NCBI GenBank assembly: GCA_016630955.3
Contig: CM049996.1
Location: 930,001-994,000 of the forward strand
Origin: Didymella arachidicola
Lineage: Eukaryota; Ascomycota; Dothideomycetes; Pleosporales; Didymellaceae
Direction of reading: 5' to 3'
DNA length: 64,000 nucleotides
Part shown: piece after piece, positions 56,785 through 64,000 of the stretch
Position numbering within the stretch: position 1 is the stretch's first letter
Layout of the letters: each line of letters starts with the position of its first letter
Program-made: the position numbers and the translations under genes
Notes under the pieces: model-generated
Seen by the model: the letters and a program-made list of their open reading frames with translations, nothing else
The model's database searches: none
What the model was told of the DNA's origin: nothing

Positions 56785-58648
56785 ACGTACCCCACGGGCG
56801 AGTCGCTCAACGGGCGAGTCGCTCACTTTTGCCAAGCCCCCACCAAAACCTGACCTATTATAGCCCACAGCACCACACTTTAGCACTCTGTAGCAGACTA
56901 TAGCATGTAATATCATTCAGAGACCTCTTCTACATCAATCTTGCACGTTCGCGCGTTGTGCCTAGTCTGATTGCACCTTCTACAGCGCCTTTGGCTTAGC
57001 TCACCCTCTTGAGCGCGCACTTGCTTCTTTGCCCTCTTCCTATTACTACGCGCCCTAAAGTCCTTTAGAGCTGCCAGTCGCTGCCTATCTTCAACTATTA
57101 GGGTCCCTTCCTTCTAAACCTGCTTTCTTTTTTATAATTTTCGTCGCGCGGCAGCCTTATTAGCCGCTCGAAGCTCCTTAATTTCCTGTTAAGCTAAAAC
57201 CAGCTTGTGCGCAATAATTGCAGCCCCCTTTAACACCTTCTTAAACGCCTCAACTATAGATGTGGGAGAGCTGTCTACATGTCTCTAAATCCTTGACTTC
57301 ACAAGCGTTAATTGCGACCTAAATTCTAGGGTATTGCTGGGGGTTTGCGAGTGCCAGAGCACGTTGTTGGCGGCAAGTGGTGGTGATAGAGTCCGAAGCT
57401 TCACATCAAGGGCTGATTTGACCCGTTCTGGGTCAAAGGGGACTAATCCAGCGCCTCGGAACCCTCCTTGGATGTTACTAGGAGTAAATACTGCATTGTA
57501 GGCTGCTTTAAAGCATGGCAGGAACTTAGTCTTTGTAAGGTAGGTGATCCGGTTGCGCATAAGCATCTCGGCTTGGCGCCCGTACGCTGTCTTCAGAGGG
57601 GCAAAACAACCCACATCAAGTGGCTGTAGGAGGTGTGATGGGTGTGGAGGCATACATAGGGTAACAATCTTGTTATCCTTGCAGTATTGCTAGAATTGGA
57701 GCGATTCGTGGCTCTCGTGGCCGTCGATAATCAGCAGTCAGTGGGTACCAACAGTACGCTCCTTTGTATGCGTGTCAAAGTGCTTTAACCACTTAAAACC
57801 AAGCTTATTAGTAGTCCAGCCGTTACTAGAGACTCCAATAACCCAATCCTGGGGCAGGTCTTCCTCCTTGTATCAGCCAGAGAGGTGGTGGCGTGCCTTG
57901 AAGATGATAAAGGGCGGGATGGCCTATCCTTTGGCATTGATGCCCTGTATAACTGTTACCTATTCCCGGTTGCCTAGCTGGACGGCCTTTGGCCTTCCTC
58001 GTCTCTCTGAAGCTGTAACGACTGCTCCTGTAGATATCTGGCCCATCATGAAGCCTGTCTCATCGAAGTTGTACGTGTCATTATCCTAGATACCATACTT
58101 GGCTTTAATGTTGGCTACTAGGCTAAACCAGCCCTAGATTACTTCAGGATCCTTACAGAGGGCTCTTCTGTAGTCGTACTTGCGATTGAACTTCACTATA
58201 AGCTCTGGTTAGCGCTTAACGAACGTACTAGGCCAATTTATGCCAACATGGCCTAGATTGCGCTCAGCGCGCAAAGAATTGGCCATATCAGCTACAGCAC
58301 CCGGACGAGGGGGAAATCCTCGCGCTACCAGCTCAAGTATGTGATCAACAATCACCCGCTCCTTAGTATTGGTCAGGCTCCGTGAGTTAGCTATAGAATT
58401 GGCTCGTGAAGGTCGTCCGGCGCGTCGGTCGCTTAGTGTCTGTAGGGGAGCTCTATATATAGCTGCAGCGCGCCGTAGGGAGAGAGTTGTGTCTTATTTA
58501 AGAGCTTGAAGCGTAAGCTGTATTTAGCGTTCTTTTAACGCGTCTATCTGTTGTGGTTGTGGAGGCATTGGTGTAGGGTTGGTATTTTGGTGGGGTCTTG
58601 GGAAAAGTGATGCACTCGCTCGGTGATGCACTCGCCCGTAATGTACGT
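56785..58648 (-). mobile_element. Pogo-7: moderately decayed Fot1-type transposon
   Basis: 1864 bases between TA (56783-56784, 58649-58650). It abuts relic A with only TATA between them. The left end has a perfect repeat ACGGGCGAGTCGCTCA twice with a 16-base period; the right end is similar with mismatches. Confidence 0.82.
56913..58568 (-). pseudogene. Fot1-type transposase of Pogo-7, decayed
   Basis: Minus-strand frame from 58568 to 56913 with many in-frame TAG codons. Readable stretches include YNFDETGFMMGQIS, LLIIDGHESHESL and HLLQPLDVGCFAPLKTAYG, so the three Asp are kept, followed by a broken basic linker and CCHC region. Decay is intermediate between relic B and the intact copies. Confidence 0.8.
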
Positions 58649-58749
58649 TATAATAATTACAGCCCTTATTAATACCTTCTTAAACGCCTTAACTATAGAT
58701 ATAGAGAAGCTGTTTATATACCTCTAAGTTCTTATTTTTATAAGTATTA

Positions 58750-60598
58750 ACGTAAAGCACCACCGAGCCGGTCACACTATCGAACCGGTCAAAATGTGCC
58801 AAGACCACTGCAACTCTACTCTCTACAGTATGTCTCAACAACGCCGTGAGAAATTGCTTCAACACGAATGAAGACTGCAGCTTGCCCTTCAAGCCTATAG
58901 TACTGGCCAGTTTCAGAGCTATCAAGCTGCTGCAGCAGCGTTTAACGTTAACCAGCGCAGACTCTCTGAACGCGCCAACCAAACTCCATTTCGCCTCAGC
59001 GTACGCGCAAACTGCCTTAAGCTCACTAAAGCTGAAGAGCAGACAGTTATCCGATACATACTCAACCTTGACTCGCAAGGGTTTGCGCCTCAACTCTCTG
59101 AGGTGGCAGATATGGCAGACAAAATACTCAGTGTGCGTGGTGGAGAGCCTGTTGGCAAGAACTGGGCTGAGCGCTTTGTAACGCGCTCAGATGAGCTTAA
59201 GATGGCCTTCAATCGAGCAAAGGATAGACAGAGGATACTACAGAAAGATCCTGAGATAATTGGCGCGTGGTTCAAGCTGGTGGAGGGCACCATAGCCAAG
59301 TATGGTGTCCACAACGATGATATCCACAACTTTGATGAAACTGGGTTCCAGATGGGCGTCGCATCATCTACAAAGGTTATCACAGGCTCAGAGAGACGTG
59401 CTCGACCTGATCTTATCCAGCCAGGCGATCGCGAGTGGGTTACCGTTGTTGAGAGCATCTGCGCTGCTGGGTATGCAACTCTGCCTTTTATTATCTACAA
59501 AGGACGCGTTCACATCTCTGCCTGGTACGAGAAGACAAATATACCAGGCAATTGGAAGCTCTCAGTCTCTGAGAACGGCTGGACAAATAACGCGCTTGGT
59601 CTTGAGTGGCTGAAGCACTTTAACGCGCATACAAAGACGCGTCAGGTAGGGGGGTATCGGTTGCTCATCTTAGACGGTCACGAGAGCCACCTCAACCAGG
59701 ATTTCAAGGACTACTGCAAGGAGAACAAGATTCTTACTCTCTGCATGCCAGCTCACTCATCACATATTCTCCAGCCGCTTGACGTGGTCTGTTTCTCACC
59801 TTTAAAGCGCAAGTACTCTCAGCGCGTCCGAGACTTGGCATGCCGACGCGTCTTCCATATTAATAAGGAAGGCTTCTTACCAGCCTTTAGAGACGCGTTT
59901 TTCAACGTGTTTACAAAGGTCAATTGTTAGAAGGCTTTTGAGGCATCAGGACTAGTTCCTATCAACGCGCAGGTAGTGTTGGAACGCCTTGAAGTGCGGC
60001 TGCATACCCCACTAGCAGTACCTCTACTAGAAACACCGTGGCAGTCAAAGACTCTAAGCAACACGCACGAGTTTGGATCTTAGTTAAAGCTCGTAAGCGA
60101 CTCCTTTAGAAGGTCACTAAGCGTAGCGCAAGAAGGGTTCTTAAAGCTTGTTAAAGGGGCTGAAGAGATGCTGCATGAAAATGTTCTTATTAAGGCCCGA
60201 GTACGAGAGCTTGAAGAGCAATTAGCAGTAATAACCAAGAGAAAATCGCGAAAACGAAAGCAGATTCAGCATGGCGGTACACTTGAGTATGGCCCTACAG
60301 CATCACAGGTAGCTGCTGAGACGTCTGTGGCAGCTCAGCCATCTAAGAAGACTCGTGGTGCAGGTGGGCAAGAGGGGACCCGATCAACTCAATGACGCTG
60401 TGGAAACTGTGGAGGCACTGGACACAACGTTCGTACATGCCAAAGTTATACAGAAGTATCTTCTGAATCTAATGTAAGCACACAGTACGCTGGGTCTCTC
60501 TTTGATAGCGGGTAATTAGAGTTGCTACAACTAGTGTTGGCTGTGCTAAGACATTTTAACCGGTTCGGTCGTGTGACCGGCTCGGTGGTGCTTTACGT
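58750..60598 (+). mobile_element. Pogo-8: Fot1-type transposon nested in relic B
   Basis: 1849 bases between TA (58748-58749, 60599-60600). The ends share ACGTAAAGCACCACCGAGCC and have CGAGCCGGTCA and CGAACCGGTCA 17 bases apart. Flanking relic B sequence rejoins across it. Confidence 0.87.
58830..60515 (+). pseudogene. Fot1-type transposase of Pogo-8, four nonsense codons
   Basis: 562-codon frame from ATG 58830 to TAA 60513. It is interrupted by TGA at 58869, TAG at about 59928, TAG at about 60078 and TGA at about 60393, all explicable by C-to-T or G-to-A. Catalytic motifs HNFDETGFQMG, LLILDGHESH and LQPLDVVCFSPL are intact, as is the knuckle RCGNCGGTGHNVRTC beyond the last stop. The N-terminal domain is unlike that of the neighbours, in line with its different terminal repeats. 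Confidence 0.87.
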
Positions 60599-61011
60599 TA
60601 ATTACAACCTTAGTTCTAGGGTATTACTAGGGGTTTATAACTACTAGGGCATGTTATTAGTAGGGAGTAGTAGTAATAGAGTCTAAAGCTTTATATTAAA
60701 GGCTAATATAACCTATTCTAGGTTATAGGGTACTAATTTAGTACCTTAGAACTCTTCTTAGATATTACTAGTAGTAAACACTATATTATAGGCTACTTAA
60801 AAGTATAGTAGAAACTTAGTCTTAGTAAGGTAAGTAATCTAGTTACGTATAAGTATTTTAGCTTAGCACCTATATACCTTTTTTAAAGTAGCAAAACAGC
60901 CTATATCTAGTAAAGCTTTAGAAGGTATAATAAGTATAGAGGTATATATAGAGTAACAATCTTAATATTCTTGTAGTACTACTAGAATTAGAGTAATTTA
61001 TAACTCTTATA

Positions 61012-62845
61012 ACGCCAACCACCACCGGATGGCGCACCCCACCGGAATGGCGCACCCTGTAGCAAATTTATCTTTACACCTCAATATTTCAGCACCACAA
61101 CAAGAAATTTAAACGTACAATAGCTTAAATTAATCCTCTATCTCTATTACATCTTGCTGGCAAGTGCGCTTATTATGCCCTATCCTGCCGCATGTTGTAC
61201 AGCACCGTTTAACTTTACTACTGCTACCTACCTGCGCACCTTCTCCCTTAGTCTCAGCCTTAGCGTCTTTCTCCTTTAGTATTTCCTCTGCCTCTGCCTG
61301 CGAGAGAGTCCCGCCTTCCTGAATCCGCTTCTTTTTACGCCTCTTACGCTCAGAAGCAGCCTTGTTTGCCTGTTCAAGCTGGGCTATCCTTGCCTCAAGT
61401 AGCGTGTGCGAATAGTCCCTCTTTGCAGACCCCCTTTTAACCTGTAGGACCATCTCAATAATTGAGTCAGGAGAGGAACTCCTATGTTCTCTTATCCTCT
61501 TAATAATAAGAGTTGTTTGGCTATCAATTTCAATCGCGTTGGTTGGTGTTTTAGGTTGCCAGTTGGTAGGCCCAGGCAGAGGCGGTGTTGGCGTACGAGG
61601 CTTAACTTCAAGCCTTGACAGCACCGCCTCTGGGTCAAGTGGGACCAAGCCAGTTGCTCTAAAGCTTGATAAGATGTTGCTCTTTGAGATTGCCTTGTTG
61701 TATACTGGTTGAAACGTTGCTAAGAAGGCCTTTTTGTCCACGTGGGTAATGTAACTGTCTGCCAAGCTTTTGATCTCCTTCTTGTACGCCTGCTTCAGCG
61801 GGGCAAAGCACCCAACGTCAAGTGGCTGCAGGATGTGAGAGGCGTGCGGAGGCATACAGAGGGCAATAATCTTGCTTTCCTCGCAGAGATTCTGGAATTC
61901 GAGCGACTTGTGACTCTCGTGGCCATCGATAATCAGCAGCCGATGGCTACCTACAGTAGCAGCCTCTGTGTGCTGGATAAAGTGCTTTAGCCAGGCAAGG
62001 CCAAGTTCATTAGTAGTCCAGCTATTCTTGCTAACCCCAATCCTCCAATCTTTTGGGTTGTTAACGTACCAGGCCTTGTCGTGGTGCTTTGCTTTGAGGA
62101 TGAAGAAGGGTGGGACAGACCAGCCCATCGCGTTGATACAAGCAATCAAAGTTATCCACTCACGATCGCCAGGCTGAAGGCTGAGTGGTGCACGACGTCT
62201 CTCAGACGCAGTCACTACCTTAACTGACCCTCCAACGCCTATCTGGAAGCCAGTCTCGTCAAAGTTGTAGGTATCTTGGTCCAGGATGCCGTACTTGGCT
62301 TTAACGTTGCGTATAAGGTCGAACCAGGGACTGATAATTGCTGTATCGCTGCACAGAACTCTCCGGTAATCTCTCAGTCTAGAAACCTGAGACCTAACCT
62401 CAGGTTTCCGCTGGATAAACCTGTAGGTCCAGTTTTCTCCAACCTTGCCCCCATCGCGAGCAGCCAACAGTTGATCAGCCATCTCTCGCACATAAGTAAG
62501 CGTAGGAGCAAATCCTCGCGCGTCAAGCTTTCTTATATGTTGAACAAGCACCTCCTCTTCTTGCTTTGTAAGCCGAGAGCAATTGGGGTAGATAACGCGT
62601 TGAGAAGCTGGTTTGGCGCGTTGCCTTCGAAGAGTACTTTCAGGCACGTTGTAGACAGCAGCAGCGCGTCGCTGGCTTAGGTTCGCATTAGAATTAATAG
62701 CTCTAATAGCAAGCTTAATTCTATCTTCACGAGAAAGTAATTCAAGATCAATTTGTTGCGACATCGTTGGTGGTGGTCAAAAGAGGTGTGGTCTTGGCAA
62801 GGTGCGCCATTCCGGTGGGGTGCGCCATCCGGTGGTAGTTGGCGT
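61012..62845 (-). mobile_element. Pogo-9: intact Fot1-type transposon nested in relic B
   Basis: 1834 bases between TA (61010-61011, 62846-62847). The ends begin ACGCCAAC and contain ACCGGATGGCGCACC and a variant with a 17-18 base period. It interrupts the DGHESH-coding part of relic B. Confidence 0.9.
61130..62764 (-). CDS. Intact Fot1-type DDE transposase (Pogo-9)
   Basis: 544 residues, uninterrupted. HTH region LSQRRAAAVYNVPESTLRRQR, second HTH ending WTYRFIQRKPEV, DDE_1 core with Asp in YNFDETGFQIG, LLIIDGHESH and LQPLDVGCFAPLKQAYK. A strongly basic stretch (KRRKKKRIQEGG) is followed by a variant zinc knuckle (CCTTCGRIGHNKRTC) and an acidic end. It is the intact reference for the broken Pogo-6 copy and could act on it, since their terminal repeats are related. 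Confidence 0.92.
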   Translation of the reverse strand: MSQQIDLELLSREDRIKLAIRAINSNANLSQRRAAAVYNVPESTLRRQRAKPASQRVIYPNCSRLTKQEEEVLVQHIRKLDARGFAPTLTYVREMADQLLAARDGGKVGENWTYRFIQRKPEVRSQVSRLRDYRRVLCSDTAIISPWFDLIRNVKAKYGILDQDTYNFDETGFQIGVGGSVKVVTASERRRAPLSLQPGDREWITLIACINAMGWSVPPFFILKAKHHDKAWYVNNPKDWRIGVSKNSWTTNELGLAWLKHFIQHTEAATVGSHRLLIIDGHESHKSLEFQNLCEESKIIALCMPPHASHILQPLDVGCFAPLKQAYKKEIKSLADSYITHVDKKAFLATFQPVYNKAISKSNILSSFRATGLVPLDPEAVLSRLEVKPRTPTPPLPGPTNWQPKTPTNAIEIDSQTTLIIKRIREHRSSSPDSIIEMVLQVKRGSAKRDYSHTLLEARIAQLEQANKAASERKRRKKKRIQEGGTLSQAEAEEILKEKDAKAETKGEGAQVGSSSKVKRCCTTCGRIGHNKRTCQQDVIEIED

Positions 62846-62937
62846 TAGCTATTAATAACTAACGTACCTTACAGGCGAAGGAATTACTAGGCGAGAGAAT
62901 TACTTTTGCCAAGACCCTACCAAAATCACCCCTATTA

Positions 62938-64000
62938 ACGTCTATACTAGTCTTGTGGAACGCGTGCTCTAGTGGAACGCTTTTGCCAAGACCACACCAA
63001 AATACCATCACTATCTTAATGCGCCCCCAACAACGCCAAATAAACGCGTCAAACAAGTGTCAGATACAGCTTGCGCTCTTAGCTCTCAAACAAGACGCGA
63101 ATCTCTCCCTGCGACGCGCTGCAGCTATCTACAACGTACACCAAAGCACTCTAAGCAGACGACGCGCTGGACAGCCCTCAAGAGCTGATTCTATGCCTAG
63201 CCGACGGTATCTGGACGAGCACGCAGAGGAGGCAATTGTTGATCACGTTCTTTACCTCATACAGCGAGGAGCACCCCCTCGCTTGTCAGATGTGGCTGAT
63301 ATGGCCAATATACTGCGACAAGAGCGCGGAATGGCCCCTGTTGGCCAAAACTGGCCCAGTACGTTCGTTAAGCGTCAACCAAGGCTAAAAGTGAAGTTTA
63401 GTCGCAAGTATGACTACAAGAGAGCCCTCTGCGAGGATCCTGAGATGATACAGGGCTGGTTCAGCCTAGTAGCCAATGTCAAAGCCAAGTACGGCATTGT
63501 GGACGAAGACACGTACAACTTTGACGAGACTGGCTTTGCAATGGGTCAGATTACCCCTGGAGCAGTTGTTGCAGACGCAGAGAATCTAGGACGAGCAAAG
63601 CAAGTCCAGCCAGGCAGTAAAGAGTGGGCTACGTTAATCCTAGGTGTGAATGCTGCAGGGTGGGCTATTCCACCCTTTATCATCCTTGAAGGCAAAGCCC
63701 ACCTCTCTAACTAGTCTAAGGACAAAGATCTGCCCCTAGAATAGGTAATTGGGGTCTCTGCAAACGGCTGGACTAACAACAAGCTTGGTGTTAACTGGTT
63801 AAAGCACTTTGACAGGCATACTAAGGAGCGTACCCTTAGGACCCACTGTTTGCTGCTCTTAGACGGCCATGAGAGCCACTAGTCTTTGTCCAACACTGCA
63901 AGAATAGCAAGATTGTTACTCTTGCAATGCCTGCGCACTCATCGCACCTCTTGCAGCCGCTTGACGTGGGTTGTTTTGCGCCTTTGAAGCAGGAGTACGG
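62938..64000 (+). mobile_element. Pogo-10: Fot1-type transposon, runs off the window
   Basis: Starts after TA (62936-62937) with ACGTC and carries GTGGAACGC twice with a 17-base period, followed by TTTTGCCAAGACC. Internal sequence is close to Pogo-2. The right end is not in view. Confidence 0.82.
63019..64000 (+). pseudogene. Fot1-type transposase of Pogo-10, broken and partial
   Basis: Starts at 63019 and is very similar to the Pogo-2 transposase through the HTH region and YNFDETGFAMGQITPG. A TAG at about 63712 follows IPPFIILEGKAHLSN. Further TAGs and an apparent indel occur near 63880-63900, beside LLLLDGHESH. Truncated by the window edge. Confidence 0.85.

Larger units (their letters stand above)
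43138..62861 (-). mobile_element. Relic B: RIP-decayed Fot1-type element shattered by later insertions
   Basis: Short decayed pieces between younger elements align in order with the minus-strand Fot1-type copy at 56785-58648. Piece 43138-43205 continues at 49213-49255 (zinc-knuckle region), then 51103-51231, 58649-58749, 60599-61011 (core region) and 62846-62861. Example: the reference reads ctacagcgcc where the relic reads ctatagtgcc. Almost every CA/TG has become TA. The LINE, Pogo-4, relic A, Pogo-7, Pogo-8, Pogo-9 and element C all sit inside its span. The alignment is by eye, and the join at 51231/58649 is the weakest. Confidence 0.6.
62862..64000 (+). mobile_element. Element C: Fot1-type element end, interrupted by Pogo-10
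   Basis: 62862-62937 matches the left end of Pogo-3 (same family, with a few CA-to-TA changes) and is preceded by TA. Pogo-10 starts inside it, so the remainder, if any, lies beyond the window. Confidence 0.65.

Noticed and set aside
58651..61011. AT-rich stretches as centromere or origin sequence
   Set aside because: They align to Fot1-type coding sequence with CA-to-TA changes, so they are RIP-decayed transposon pieces.

Overview
The window looks like nuclear DNA of a filamentous ascomycete (Pezizomycotina, plausibly a dothideomycete). The genes carry short GT-AG introns of about 45-90 bases, the gene families are fungal (copper-fist and Zn2Cys6 regulators, Rsc9, a siderophore NRPS), and the repeats show CpA-to-TpA decay typical of repeat-induced point mutation (RIP). 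I reconstructed exon joins by hand from splice sites and reading frame. No tRNA, rRNA or CRISPR was seen.

Region 1 (1-17.9 kb) is ordinary gene space: a DHA2-type MFS transporter, a copper-fist regulator, an Rgt1-like Zn2Cys6 regulator, a Rec114-like meiotic protein, and an Rsc9/ARID chromatin-remodeller subunit. The Rsc9 frame stays open for 106 codons beyond its TAG.

Region 2 (18.5-38.0 kb) is a hydroxamate-siderophore gene cluster. It holds a SidI-like acyl-CoA ligase, a SidF-like hydroxyornithine acyltransferase ending in a peroxisomal AKL tail, a divergent SidA-like ornithine monooxygenase, a full-length ABC-B transporter, a GNAT acetyltransferase and an NPS6/SidD-type NRPS with A-T-C-T-T-C order. 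Ten loci matching ATCWGATAA, the SreA/GATA iron-repressor site, lie only in intergenic DNA upstream of the ligase, the ABC transporter and the NRPS. The set reads as N5-hydroxylation of ornithine, acyl activation, acyl transfer, assembly into a fusarinine/coprogen-like ester or peptide, and transport, under iron control.

Region 3 (38.1-64.0 kb) is a nested transposon island starting 109 bp after the NRPS stop. It contains at least ten Fot1/pogo-type DDE elements with TA target duplications, plus a 6-kb Tad1-like LINE with a 14-bp target duplication. Many are inserted inside one another, and RIP-decayed relics serve as the outer shells. Four transposase frames are intact. Every pogo-type terminus I could read carries a family-specific pair of direct repeats with a 16-18 bp period inside the first 45 bases, which looks like a double transposase-binding site.
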